From: Tectiglobus sp965223355
GTDB taxonomy: Bacteria > Pseudomonadota > Alphaproteobacteria > Rhizobiales > Hyphomicrobiaceae
Reading direction: 5' to 3'
Assembly (NCBI GenBank): GCA_965223355.1
Contig: CBDCWE010000003.1
Location: 1,240,001-1,304,000 of the forward strand
Length of the DNA stretch: 64,000 nucleotides
Part shown: piece after piece, positions 44,942 to 53,581 of the stretch
How the letters are laid out: each line of letters opens with the position of its first letter
How positions within the stretch are numbered: position 1 is the first letter of the stretch
The notes under the pieces: generated by a model
What the model was told of the DNA's origin: nothing
Seen by the model: only the letters and a program-made list of their open reading frames with translations
The model's database searches: none
Program-made: the position numbers and the translations under genes

Positions 44942-45454
44942 TCAGTGCGTATCGTCAAACCCATTCAATTGCACAATCCGCGGTTGATGGCCACATTCAC
45001 GAATGAAGGCCAGCAGATCGTCACGGGCGATGGCGGTGGTGGCGGTGTTGACCAGCGGGTGGCAATTGATCGTATCGAAATGCATCAGTCGCTCATCGAA
45101 GATGACCTGATCAAGGCGCTTTTCCCGGTCGTTTATAACCGCAAACGCCGTCACAGCACCAGGCTCTACGCCGAGCACGTCGCGCATCAGATCCGGTTTG
45201 CCGAAGCTGAGGCGGGCGCATCCGATCGTCTTGTGGACGGCCTTGAGATTGATGTCCGTGCTGCATTCGGCGATGATGAGAAAGAGCCGGCCCTTGGCAT
45301 CCTTCAAAAACAGGTTCTTGGTGTGCCCGCCCGGAAGATCGCGCTCAAGGCTTTGACTTTCGGCAACCGTGAATACCGCCGGGTGCTCGATCGTCTCGGT
45401 CTTGATGCCGCGGATGTGCAGGTGGTCGAACAGTTGGTCGCGTGTGATCGTCAT
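44942..45454 (-). CDS. Prolyl-tRNA editing protein ProXp-ala (YbaK/PrdX family)
   Basis: A 170-residue trans-editing deacylase that removes Ala from mischarged Ala-tRNA(Pro). The YbaK-type core is visible: TVAESQSLERDLPGGHTKNLFLKDAKGRLFLIIAECSTDINLKAVHKTIGCARLSFGKPDLMRDVLGVEPGAVTAFAVIND. The catalytic Lys is probably that of HTKNLFLKD. It ends with DDLLAFIRECGH. ATG 45454 gives the usual start; a longer reading would enter a hairpin-rich repeat. It lies upstream of ybbN, same strand, 71 bp apart. Confidence 0.9.
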   Translation of the reverse strand: MTITRDQLFDHLHIRGIKTETIEHPAVFTVAESQSLERDLPGGHTKNLFLKDAKGRLFLIIAECSTDINLKAVHKTIGCARLSFGKPDLMRDVLGVEPGAVTAFAVINDREKRLDQVIFDERLMHFDTINCHPLVNTATTAIARDDLLAFIRECGHQPRIVQLNGFDDTH

Positions 45455-45529
45455 GTGATGGGCTGGTCTGAACTGAAGTTGGCTGGCGGAACGGCCGGCA
45501 CAGGTTGGTCTGAGCTGCAAGAACGATCA

Positions 45530-45675
45530 TCTGAACAAGCTTGGGGTCCAGGGGATGATCCCCTGGTCGGGGTGTTTGAGGGGCTGAAAGCCCCTCAAGG
45601 ATCGCCGCTTGGCGGCGATTGGTTAAGGGCTCTGCCCTTAACGATCCCGCCAAAGGGCCGAGCCCTTTGGAAACC
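45530..45675 (+). repeat. Hairpin-rich dispersed repeat, family 2, copy 1
   Basis: About 146 bp made of successive small inverted repeats: CCAGGGGATGATCCCCTGG, GAGGGGCTGAAAGCCCCTC, ATCGCCGCTTGGCGGCGAT, TTAAGGGCTCTGCCCTTAA and AAAGGGCCGAGCCCTTT, then GGAAACC. Three related copies are at 52208, 58876 and 59735 (inverted). Confidence 0.82.
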
Positions 45676-45834
45676 GGTGACTTGATCAGCGGTTCCACAG
45701 GACGCTGAGCCAGCGTCCGCAACACCGTCTCACCGCCGCCGAAGCTCGGATTAGGCGCTTGCATTCACAACGTGTTTGGTACATAAGACGAGGTCTTGCC
45801 GGCCGCAATACCTTTTGCGGCAGTTTTGTGGAGC

Positions 45835-45909
45835 GCGGGCGTAGCTCAGGGGTAGAGCATCACGTTGCCAACGTGAGGGTCGTGAGTTCGAATCTCATCG
45901 CCCGCTCCA
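45835..45909 (+). tRNA. tRNA-Gly (GCC)
   Basis: 75 nt with encoded CCA. The acceptor stem GCGGGCG pairs with CGCCCGC, the D-arm is GTAGCTCAGGGGTAGAGC, the anticodon stem-loop CACGTTGCCAACGTG has the GCC anticodon, the T-arm is CGTGAGTTCGAATCTCATCG, the discriminator is T, then CCA (45907-45909). No integrase is nearby; an ISL3 copy starts about 58 bp downstream. Confidence 0.97.
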
Positions 45910-45967
45910 ATCGCGCACTGTCCGACCCGGAGACATAGGTAACAGATCGTTCCTAAGACGGCTCTTC

Positions 45968-47314
45968 GGCTCTTCGTCGAAAACGGGGGCAGGTCTATGA
46001 TCTGCGGCTTATCTTAGCGTTCTATCAGTTTTCCTTCTATCTCGTCACAGCTCATGCGCAGAGTGCGCGAACACGTCGACGATAGTTGTCAAAGTTGCGA
46101 AAGCCGAAGGCGCGGCGCTGGATCAGTTTCATCTGTCGGTGAAAGCCCTCGGTGATGCCGTTTGAGCGTGAGAAACGCCACATGCGGCCGATCTCCTCCT
46201 GCCAGGTTTCAAGCGTGCGACCGAGTTTTTGGCAGTTCTCAAAGCCGCTTTGTTTGAGTTCGGCGATCGCATCAAGGAGCCGGTGGGCCAGAATGCGGCA
46301 CTGATCCTTGGTCTGGTTCCTGGCCGTTAGCACCGTCATCAGATCGTCCTTGAAGTCGTAAATGCTGGCAATGGCTGATTGGTTTGCAAGGTAGGCCGAC
46401 AGGCGTTCTGCTTGATCGTCTTTCAGGTTGTGGCCATGCCTTTGCAGCAGCTTCGCCGTGCCACGGCGTGTGCTCAGTTCCGGATCGATCTGGCGGCAGG
46501 TTTTCAAGAGATGATAGAGCGCGAGGCGCACCACATGGAAGCGATCGGCAACCACGAGGGCTCCCGGAAAGTAGCTGCGCGCAATCGAGCGATAGCTCTC
46601 GGAGAGATCCATACAAATGATGCGAACCCGGCTTTTATCTTTTAAGTCTGATAGATACGGGCCAAGAGACGAAGCTGACCGGCCTGGCGTGACATCAAAC
46701 ACGCGGCGCTTCTTGAGATCGCAAAACGTCGTTGCAAACCGCATGCGACGAGAGAAGAAGTGCTCATCGATGCCAAGCACACGCGGGATCTGCAGCGTCT
46801 TGAGTTTGCGGTTCTCAAGGTCGTACATGTGATCGTAGTAGCGCGCGATTGTGCTGTCAGACTTGTCAAAGTTCTGTGCCAGGCCTTTGCGTGAGATACC
46901 ATGGCTGTGCTGGCGATAGACCTGCTTTTTCAATGCCTCGGTTGAGCGCTGCCAGGGCTGGATGCCATCCAGACGCTGGCGGAAATAACGGCCGCAACCG
47001 CGGCAGTGATACTTGCAAACCGAAAACCTCAGCAGCACACGGCGCAGGCCGACGCTTTCGTGCCAGACACTGCGCTGCACCTTGTCCTTCTTGCGCAGGT
47101 CTGAGCCGCCGCAATGCGGGCAATGAGGTTCGTGATGGCCGTCGAGGTCATGCACGATTGGGTTGAAACCGCTCGTCCTGGCAATTGTGAAACCAGGCAG
47201 GTTCAGCGTAACATCAAAGTCGGGCATCCTCGGTGTGTCCTTGATCTATCAGTCCGGCAAGACTGCAAATCATAGACTGCGATTCGAGGGTGCCCCCTTA
47301 TCTGATGGAGAGCC
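45968..47314 (-). mobile_element. ISL3-family insertion sequence
   Basis: About 1.35 kb. The left end GGCTCTTCGTCGAAAACGGG and the right end (complement of GGCTCTCCATCAGATAAGGG) are imperfect inverted repeats, both followed inward by GGGGGCA-type tracts. It encodes one intact ISL3 transposase. The octamer GGCTCTTC is doubled at the left border, so the exact end is uncertain (45960 or 45968). It has cut an isochorismatase-like gene on its right. Confidence 0.75.
46052..47227 (-). CDS. ISL3-family transposase (intact)
   Basis: A 391-residue ISL3 transposase. The N-terminal zinc-binding part has CPHCGGSDLRKKDKV and CKYHCRGCGRYF, a HTH follows, then the DDE domain: RVLGIDEHFF (D), MDLSESYRSIARSYFPGALVVADRFHVVRL (D), and SNGITEGFHRQMKLIQRRAFGFRNFDNYRRRV (E). 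The length and order are standard and no frameshift was seen, so the element may be active. Confidence 0.93.
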   Translation of the reverse strand: MPDFDVTLNLPGFTIARTSGFNPIVHDLDGHHEPHCPHCGGSDLRKKDKVQRSVWHESVGLRRVLLRFSVCKYHCRGCGRYFRQRLDGIQPWQRSTEALKKQVYRQHSHGISRKGLAQNFDKSDSTIARYYDHMYDLENRKLKTLQIPRVLGIDEHFFSRRMRFATTFCDLKKRRVFDVTPGRSASSLGPYLSDLKDKSRVRIICMDLSESYRSIARSYFPGALVVADRFHVVRLALYHLLKTCRQIDPELSTRRGTAKLLQRHGHNLKDDQAERLSAYLANQSAIASIYDFKDDLMTVLTARNQTKDQCRILAHRLLDAIAELKQSGFENCQKLGRTLETWQEEIGRMWRFSRSNGITEGFHRQMKLIQRRAFGFRNFDNYRRRVRALCA

Positions 47315-47477
47315 ATCTTCCCGGTTGGCCGCAGTGACGGATCCAGATGATTGCGCCGCCCGTTTGGCGCGTTGCCGCAATCAATGCATTGATGCGCGCG
47401 ACAACGCCGTCAAGATCATGCATTGGCGGCCCATTGCACAGCCCGGCCTGCATATCGACGATGATCAGGGCATCCAC
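47315..47477 (-). pseudogene. Isochorismatase-family hydrolase, 5' fragment cut by ISL3
   Basis: From GTG 47477 (GGAGG six bases upstream on the minus strand) the frame reads VDALIIVDMQAGLCNGPPMHDLDGVVARINALIAATRQTGGAIIWIRHCG, the N-terminal strand of cysteine-hydrolase-type isochorismatase proteins with the catalytic Asp in VDMQ. It breaks at the ISL3 border after about 50 codons. The rest of the gene is not on the other side of the IS in this window. Confidence 0.7.
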
Positions 47478-47512
47478 ATGACACCTCCAGGGCGGCTGCA
47501 CGGCGCAATCGA

Positions 47513-49072
47513 TCAGGGCCGCATCATGTAGCCGCGCTGGCCGGTCTTGCGCAACGGCTCGGCAAAATCGGCGAACTCGCAAAGCAGGCGGCGGGTATCG
47601 CGCGGGTCGATAATCTCTTCGATCCAGAAGGCTTCCGCCGTCCGGAACGGCGAGCGCAGTTTGTTCAACCGCTCCTCGATTTCCGCCAGCTTGACATCGC
47701 GGTCTTCGGCGGCGTCGAGATCGGCGCGGTAGGCGGCTTCGATGCCACCTTCAAGCGGCAGCGATCCCCACCACGACGACGGCCAGGCATAGCGCATCGA
47801 GAAGCGCCCCGACGGCGCGTGGCAGACGCCGGCGACACCGAAGATGTTGCGAACGATGATCGTGCACCACGGCGTCGAAGACTGGTTGACGGCGGCCATC
47901 GCGCGAACGCCGTTGCGGATGACGGCGGAGTTTTCCGCCTCCGGGCCGATCAGGAAGCCGGGGCAGTCGGCAAGATGGACGACCGGCAGCTGGAACGTAT
48001 CGGCGGTGTCGACGAAACGCACGATCTTTTGGCACGCGGCGGCCGTCCACGCACCGCCGTAGTGAAACGGGTCGGACGCCATAACGGCGACCGGCAGGCC
48101 GTTGAGGCGAGCAAAGCCGGTGATCATCGAGCGCCCAAACATGGCACCGAACTCGAAAAACGACCCCCGATCGAACAGGGCCTCGATGATCGGGCGCATG
48201 CGGTACACCTGACGGCGGTCGCGCGGTACGGCCTTGAGCAGTTTCTCGTCACGACGTTCGACCGGATCATCGTTCTCGGTACGCTCGGACAACGAGAAAA
48301 CCGAGGACGGCAGGTACGACAGATACTTGCGCGCGCACGCAAACGCCTGTTCTTCGGTATCGACGGCATGGTCGACAGCGCCGGCCTTGCACTGAACCTC
48401 CCAGCCGCCAAGCTCGGTCTTGCTCAAGTCCTGGCCAAGGCGTGCGACGACCGGCGGACCGGCAACGAACATCGCCGACGACTTAGTCATTACCGAGTAG
48501 TGCGTGCCGGCCAGGCGGGCGGCCCCGAGACCGGCGACGGAGCCGAGGCCGAGCCCGACGACCGGCACCGTTCCCATCGCATCGACCAGCAGTTGATAGG
48601 CGATGGTTGACTTGCCAAGCCCGCCGGGAATGTTGGCGCGGCCGGTGGTTTCGATCGTCTTGACCGATCCACCGCCGCCGGAGCCCTCAATGATACGGAT
48701 GATTGGCACCTGCAATTGGGCGGCCATCTGCTCGGCCAGGATATTCTTTTCGGGAATCGTTGCATCGGCCGATCCGCCGCGGACGGTAAAGTCGTCGCCG
48801 GAAACGACAACCGGGCGGCCATCGATCCTGGCGCGGCCGAAGACATTGTTCGACGGCGTAACGTGTTTGAGGTCACCGTTGTCATCGTATTCGCCAAGCC
48901 CGGCAACGGCGCCAACCTCGTGGAAACTGCCGGCATCGATCAGCTGGTCGATGCGTTCGCGCACCGTCAGCCTGCCGCCGTCGTGCTGGCGCTTGACCTT
49001 TTCCGCGCCACCCATCTCGTGTGAAAATGCTGCGCGCCGCTTCAGCTCGTCCAGTTCCGGTTGCCAGCTCAT
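47513..49072 (-). CDS. Acyl-CoA carboxylase carboxyltransferase (beta) subunit
   Basis: A 519-residue carboxyltransferase of the propionyl/methylcrotonyl/geranyl-CoA type, which passes carboxyl from carboxybiotin to an acyl-CoA. The N-terminal crotonase-like half has RLTVRERIDQLIDAGSFHEVG, IRIIEGSGGGGSVKTIETTGRANIPGG (oxyanion region) and GLGLGSVAGLGAARLAGTHYSVMTKSS. The C-terminal half has GFARLNGLPVAVMASDPFHYGGAWTAAACQKIVRFVDTADTFQLPVVHLADCPGFLIGPEAE. ATG 49072 fits the family start. The biotin-carboxylase partner is not in the window. Substrate not determinable. Confidence 0.88.
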   Translation of the reverse strand: MSWQPELDELKRRAAFSHEMGGAEKVKRQHDGGRLTVRERIDQLIDAGSFHEVGAVAGLGEYDDNGDLKHVTPSNNVFGRARIDGRPVVVSGDDFTVRGGSADATIPEKNILAEQMAAQLQVPIIRIIEGSGGGGSVKTIETTGRANIPGGLGKSTIAYQLLVDAMGTVPVVGLGLGSVAGLGAARLAGTHYSVMTKSSAMFVAGPPVVARLGQDLSKTELGGWEVQCKAGAVDHAVDTEEQAFACARKYLSYLPSSVFSLSERTENDDPVERRDEKLLKAVPRDRRQVYRMRPIIEALFDRGSFFEFGAMFGRSMITGFARLNGLPVAVMASDPFHYGGAWTAAACQKIVRFVDTADTFQLPVVHLADCPGFLIGPEAENSAVIRNGVRAMAAVNQSSTPWCTIIVRNIFGVAGVCHAPSGRFSMRYAWPSSWWGSLPLEGGIEAAYRADLDAAEDRDVKLAEIEERLNKLRSPFRTAEAFWIEEIIDPRDTRRLLCEFADFAEPLRKTGQRGYMMRP

Positions 49073-49513
49073 CCTGCAGTCCTGCACCTGTTGCAAATCG
49101 CCCGCAGTCTGGCGATGGCGTCAGTGGAGCGCAACCGGGCTGCGCGCGCCCGGTCTAGAAATCATGGTTGTGGATGACGTTGTTGGCCGATTGGCCGAAT
49201 TTGATTTGGGCCGCCGACCCGGCACGCGGTATTGGCGCGACACGGATGCCAGACAACTTCGAACCACGCCTCGCTGTAACGCATTTTCGGGCGCGGCGTG
49301 GTCGGGCATCATCGCGTTCCTGAGTTAGCCCGAACCAACCGGCCGCTGGGCAGTGGCCGGATCTCACGGGCCATCAGGCGGCAGCCGAAGAGCAACGGGC
49401 CGGCCCGCTGACAAGCAACCTCGCGCCCCGGAAATCAAACCCGATGCTGACCGCGACAGCGACGCCATGAGTTTGCTTGGTCAGAAACGTTTATCAGGCG
49501 ACTTTGAGGCGAC

Positions 49514-49708
49514 CTATATTCCCTTGAGGACGGTTCCGGCCCACAGCAGTCCATATGCAATCAGCAGAACGATGAACACATTACCGGCGACGATCGGGCC
49601 GGCAACCGGAATGAGGGATGCAACGCCGAAGAACTTCACAGCAATGACCAAGCCAACCAGGATCGTCGAGATCAGCCATACAATCCATGTCGGACGAGAA
49701 AGGGCCAT
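49514..49708 (-). CDS. Small two-span membrane protein
   Basis: A 64-residue hydrophobic protein with two likely transmembrane segments (WIVWLISTILVGLVIAVKFF and VAGPIVAGNVFIVLLIAYGLLWAG). ATG 49708 lies after GGGAG on the minus strand; a longer in-frame start at 49759 adds a polar stretch without support. No family was recognised. It sits alone between two intergenic regions of a few hundred bases in which I see nothing else (49073-49513 and 49709-50178). Confidence 0.6.
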   Translation of the reverse strand: MALSRPTWIVWLISTILVGLVIAVKFFGVASLIPVAGPIVAGNVFIVLLIAYGLLWAGTVLKGI

Positions 49709-50178
49709 GGGGAACTCCCGAGTTTCATTGAAGTGGTCCACACATAGTTCGCTTTGCACGCGAGATTAACGACATTCGCAGGAAATGTGTTTCAGTCATT
49801 TAATAGCTTGATCAAGCAGCGAATCAGGTCCGGTCGGTCAATCTGTGCATCGTCGACGCGATCACTGCCGTCGCGCTGAATATTGAAGCTTTTCAGGCTG
49901 AGCTCAAACCGTCCCGCCGGTGGAGGGTGGCACGATCTGATGATGAGCGGGGAGTGAGCGGAGGCGACCGGGGGCAGCCGGGGGCAGCCGGGCGCGAGCG
50001 CGGAGCGGCTGGGCGGATATGATCCAAGGCCTCTCAAGCGCTTGATCGGCGCGGCACGGCCGATCGCAAATCTGATTCTCAAACCGCCGGCGACCTTGGC
50101 AATTCCACGGTGAAAAGTTTGCGGCTAGGCTGGTCATTCGGCCGGACACGTGTTGTCGCCGGCATCAAAGGAAGACCA

Positions 50179-50958
50179 ATGTTGATTGCAACGTCGACAT
50201 CCGAAGCCATGCGGAACCAGCGCCGAGTTCACGTCAACGGGCGAGACTACGTGTTGAGCGAATACATTGGCGCCGCGCCGGTGCGCGGGACATACGAAGA
50301 AGGCAACGAAGTCAACGACAACGGCCTGCCGCAGGGGTTTCTGGTCGAGCAACCACCGGGTTCCGTGACATTACCGCATTTTCACGAAACCAATCAGTTC
50401 CAGGTCTTCGTTGACGGCATTGGCAGGATGGGCAAACACCAGGCCAGGCCTCTGACAATCCAATACGCCAACGGCCACACGCCCTACGGCCCGATTGTCG
50501 CCGGCGACAGCGGGGTCAAGTATTTCACGCTGCGGCAACGCTGGGATCCCGGCGCCAAATATATGCCCGGTGCCCGCGACAAGCTTGAGAAGGGCAATCA
50601 GCGCACCCGTCTGAAGGCCGACATTGCCGTAACTTGGGCGCTGCAACGCGCGGCGCTTGGCAAGCCGCGGACCGACGTCATCTTCGCCCGTGAGGACGAT
50701 GGTATGGCAGCTTCGATCATGCGCTTTGGCGCTGGCCAGTGCGCCAAACCCGACGTTGCCGCCAATACCGGCGGACAGTATCTCGTCGTTGCACAAGGCG
50801 ATTTGAAGCTCGATCACAAGGTTTACGAGACCTGGTCGACGGTGTTCGTGACCGCGGATGAGCCGCCGCCGCTGTTGGTCGCAGGGGCCGACGGCCTTGA
50901 CCTCCTCATCCTGCAGTTTCCCGAACGGCCTGGGCCGGTCGCCAAGTATCAAGCCTGA
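50179..50958 (+). CDS. Cupin-like protein of unknown function
   Basis: A 259-residue soluble protein. PPGSVTLPHFHETNQFQVFVDGIGRMGKH (about residues 58-86) is a cupin-type metal motif (H-x-H ... Glu/Gln). The second half (NTGGQYLVVAQGDLKLDHKVYETWSTVFVTADEPPPLLVAG) looks like another degenerate barrel. ATG 50179 follows GGAAGA nine bases upstream. It ends 9 bp before a CoA-transferase gene, so the two are probably one operon. I cannot name a substrate. Confidence 0.7.
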   Translation: MLIATSTSEAMRNQRRVHVNGRDYVLSEYIGAAPVRGTYEEGNEVNDNGLPQGFLVEQPPGSVTLPHFHETNQFQVFVDGIGRMGKHQARPLTIQYANGHTPYGPIVAGDSGVKYFTLRQRWDPGAKYMPGARDKLEKGNQRTRLKADIAVTWALQRAALGKPRTDVIFAREDDGMAASIMRFGAGQCAKPDVAANTGGQYLVVAQGDLKLDHKVYETWSTVFVTADEPPPLLVAGADGLDLLILQFPERPGPVAKYQA

Positions 50959-50967
50959 GAGAAAAGT

Positions 50968-52155
50968 ATGAGCTACGAACGGCCTTACGAAGGACTGCGC
51001 GTTGTCGACATGTCGCAAGGCGTGGCCGGACCATATTGCGCGATGCTGCTGGCGCTCAACGGTGCTGACGTCATAAAGATTGAGCCCAGCGATGGCGACT
51101 GGGCCCGCCACCTCGGCAGGGAGTATGGCGATCACACCGCCTTTTCGATCCCGGCAAACATGGGCAAGCGCAGCATTGTCATGGATCTCAAACACAGCAA
51201 AGCGCAGGCCATCGTCGACAACATGATCGAGAAGGCGGATGTCTTTCTCGAGGGCTTCCGACCCGGCGTGATCGAACGGCTCGGCTATTCCTACCCGCGT
51301 TTGCAGGCGTTCAATCCGGGCTTGATCTACGTCTCCGTTTCCGGCTTCGGCCAAACCGGCCCAATGCGCGAGCGCCCGGCGATGGACCCGGTGCTGCAGG
51401 CGTTTACGGGCTTCATGGCGGAGAACCTTGGTGCGGACGGCCTGCCGCATCGCACGCCCGTCATCGTCAACGACATGTCGACCGCGCTCTATGCCATGCA
51501 GGCTGTGCAATCGACGCTCTATGCGCGCCGCGATGGCGGACCGGGCCGCAAGATCGAGGTCAGCCTGATGGAGGCCTCGGCCAACGTCCAGGTGGTGCGC
51601 CTGCTCGATCACTACCGAAACGGACCGTTCAGGATCGCGGCAACGCCCTCGGGCACGTTCAGAACCGAGGACGGCTGGCTGCAGGTGGTGTGCGCCAAGG
51701 ATCACGAATGGCAGCGCCTGTGCCGGGCCATGGACTGGCCGGAACTGGCCGCCGATCCCAACTACGAAACAATGCCCCAACGGTTTGCAGCCGCCGATTT
51801 TCTGGTCGGCAAACTCCGCGACCAGCTGGCGAGCGGTCCGACTGCCAAATGGAAGCCGCGCCTCGAACACGAAGGCGTGCAGCACGAGGTCGTACAGGAC
51901 TATCCCGCATTCGTAGACCACCCGCAGCCGCAGGCCGTCGGCCTCTTTTCATGGTTGTTGCAGGATGGCTCCGAGGAGGCCTGGCCGGTGCCCAACATCC
52001 CCGGGATGCCGAAGTATGAGGCCGGCAGCCGCTATGCCACCTCGCCGACGATTGGCCAGCACACGCGCGAGATCCTTGGCGAGTTGGGCTACACCGCAGA
52101 CCAGGTCGAACAGCTCGTTGCCGACAAGGTTGTCGGCTGCGCGCAGCGCGCTTGA
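50968..52155 (+). CDS. Family III CoA-transferase (CaiB/BaiF type)
   Basis: A 395-residue family III acyl-CoA transferase that moves CoA between carboxylates through an aspartyl anhydride. Seen: LRVVDMSQGVAGPYCAMLLALNGADVIKIEP, NMGKRSIVMDLKHSKAQAIVDNMIEKADVFLEGFRPGVIERLG, VSVSGFGQTGPMRERPAMDPVLQAFTGFM (catalytic Asp in MDP), GPGRKIEVSLMEAS and the C-terminal QHTREILGELGYT. It is 9 bp after the cupin-like gene. It may activate an acid that is then oxidised by the acyl-CoA genes downstream. Confidence 0.92.
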   Translation: MSYERPYEGLRVVDMSQGVAGPYCAMLLALNGADVIKIEPSDGDWARHLGREYGDHTAFSIPANMGKRSIVMDLKHSKAQAIVDNMIEKADVFLEGFRPGVIERLGYSYPRLQAFNPGLIYVSVSGFGQTGPMRERPAMDPVLQAFTGFMAENLGADGLPHRTPVIVNDMSTALYAMQAVQSTLYARRDGGPGRKIEVSLMEASANVQVVRLLDHYRNGPFRIAATPSGTFRTEDGWLQVVCAKDHEWQRLCRAMDWPELAADPNYETMPQRFAAADFLVGKLRDQLASGPTAKWKPRLEHEGVQHEVVQDYPAFVDHPQPQAVGLFSWLLQDGSEEAWPVPNIPGMPKYEAGSRYATSPTIGQHTREILGELGYTADQVEQLVADKVVGCAQRA

Positions 52156-52207
52156 CACTGGCCGGGCTGGTTAACGGCCATGGGGTTTACGGGGGGCCCC
52201 TAAGCAA

Positions 52208-52327
52208 CCTCTGAACACGTTTGGGGTCCAGGGGATCATCCCCTGGTCGGGGAGTATGAGGGGCTGAAAGCCCCTCATGGATCGCCGTTTCACGGCGATT
52301 GGTTAAGGGCGCCGCCCTTTGGAAACC
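52208..52327 (+). repeat. Hairpin-rich dispersed repeat, family 2, copy 2
   Basis: About 120 bp of the same build as at 45530: CCAGGGGATCATCCCCTGG, GAGGGGCTGAAAGCCCCTC and ATCGCCGTTTCACGGCGAT hairpins, ending CCCTTTGGAAACC. The TTAAGGGC stem is shortened by a deletion. It follows the CoA-transferase stop by about 50 bp. Confidence 0.8.
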
Positions 52328-52427
52328 TATGGCTCGTTCAGAGGATCGCTAATTCGGCCCCAGCTATGAATTGAGGTACTTCATCGGCGCACAAAAGCGC
52401 CCGGCCCTGCTGGTCGGCTTGAGACTA

Positions 52428-52566
52428 TTAGATCATCGTGCTTTAAGTTGGAACCGCTATTGCGGTTCCAACTTAAAGCACAAAGATGATCGCCACTTTA
52501 GAGGCGAGCAACTTTCTGCCTTTATTCGGGATCGTTCCGATTCCGAATAAGGGCAGGTTGCTCTAG
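52428..52566 (+). repeat. CTAG-bounded double-hairpin repeat, copy 5 (full length)
   Basis: 139 bp, TTAGATCAT at the left and CTCTAG at the right, with perfect hairpin A and hairpin B as in the 9006 copy (one change in hairpin B: AATAAGGGCAGG). The right-end CTAG provides the TAG stop codon of the enoyl-CoA hydratase gene that reads towards it. Confidence 0.85.
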
Positions 52567-53405
52567 TGGTCCGTTTCGAACGCTTCCCAGTTGAACTTGA
52601 GACCGCGTTTTTCGGAGAACCGTCGGGCCGCATCTCTATGGTAGTCAGTCGCCAGACACACCGCCTGGGCGGTGGCTTCCATTTCGATCAGGGCATTGGC
52701 GTCGAGATCGAAGGCCTGGTTCGCAATGCGTTTCGTCGCACCGAACGCCGGTCCGCTCGCCAGTTGCATGCGTTTGGCGAGCACCAGTGCCGCCGCGATT
52801 AGATCATCCGGCTCATGCAGCGACAACACGATACCAAGGTCTTTCGCCTCGTTCGCATCGACAGCACGGGCCGTGTACATGATCTCCTTGGCCCGTTGCA
52901 GGCCGACCATTCTCGGCAGCGTAAAGAACACGCTGCAGTCCGGCACCAGGCCGATACGCCCGAACACCGATGAGAACCGCGCGCGCGGTGTCGCCAGGAC
53001 GAAATCACAGCACAGCGCGAGGCCGAACCCGCCGCCGTAGGCGGGGCCGTCAACCGCCGCGATCGTCGGTATTTCTATGGTGCGCAATTCCTGGATCCAG
53101 TGGTGCAGGGCGTAGATGCGCCGGCGATTAACGTCGGGGGGTGGTGCTTCACCCGCAGCGCGCGCTCCCATGCTCTTGACGTCGCCGCCGGCGCTGAAGA
53201 CGCCGTCCCTGCCGGTTAGGATCAATGCGTCGATATCCTCACGCACTCGAACGTCATCGACAACGCTCGCCATTTGCCGCTTGAAGTCATCGGTAAAAGC
53301 ATTGCGCTGCTTCGGACGGTTCATCGTCACGGTTGCAATACCGTCAGTGACATCGAGAACGACGGTGTTGTCGGCCGTCGGCTGGATCTGTGCGGCTTCG
53401 TTCAT
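52563..53405 (-). CDS. Enoyl-CoA hydratase/isomerase family protein (crotonase, PaaG-like)
   Basis: A 280-residue crotonase: VLDVTDGIATVTMNRPKQRNAF, GVFSAGGDVKSMG (oxyanion hole), IAAVDGPAYGGGFGLALCCDFVLATPRARFSSVFGRIGLVPDCSVFFTLPRMVG. GLVPD-type sequence in place of the Glu-rich hydratase motif is seen in PaaG-like isomerases, so isomerisation or ring-type chemistry is as likely as simple hydration. The ending YHRDAARRFSEKRGLKFNWE is unremarkable. Its stop codon lies in the flanking palindromic repeat. It is convergent to the CoA-transferase and followed upstream by an acyl-CoA dehydrogenase on the same strand. Confidence 0.9.
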   Translation of the reverse strand: MNEAAQIQPTADNTVVLDVTDGIATVTMNRPKQRNAFTDDFKRQMASVVDDVRVREDIDALILTGRDGVFSAGGDVKSMGARAAGEAPPPDVNRRRIYALHHWIQELRTIEIPTIAAVDGPAYGGGFGLALCCDFVLATPRARFSSVFGRIGLVPDCSVFFTLPRMVGLQRAKEIMYTARAVDANEAKDLGIVLSLHEPDDLIAAALVLAKRMQLASGPAFGATKRIANQAFDLDANALIEMEATAQAVCLATDYHRDAARRFSEKRGLKFNWEAFETDH

Positions 53406-53581
53406 GGCATCGTCCCTTTCGTTTGCCTGTCGCGATCCGGAGGCTTAACCCGATCACGTCTGCCAAGACGTGGCTCGCCATCGCGTTCGCTGGCCCCACT
53501 CGGCAAGGCGAACGGCGTGTTGCGCCTCACCTGTTGTGGATGTCGCCGCCGTGCCGACCGCGTGCCGGTGAGTTGATCGGG

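Noticed and set aside
45835..47314. Integrated island using tRNA-Gly as attachment site
   Set aside because: No integrase and no repeated tRNA 3' end was found; the neighbour is an ISL3 with its own ends.
50371..51921. 516-codon minus-strand frame opposite the cupin-like and CoA-transferase genes
   Set aside because: Shadow; spans two well-supported genes on the other strand.
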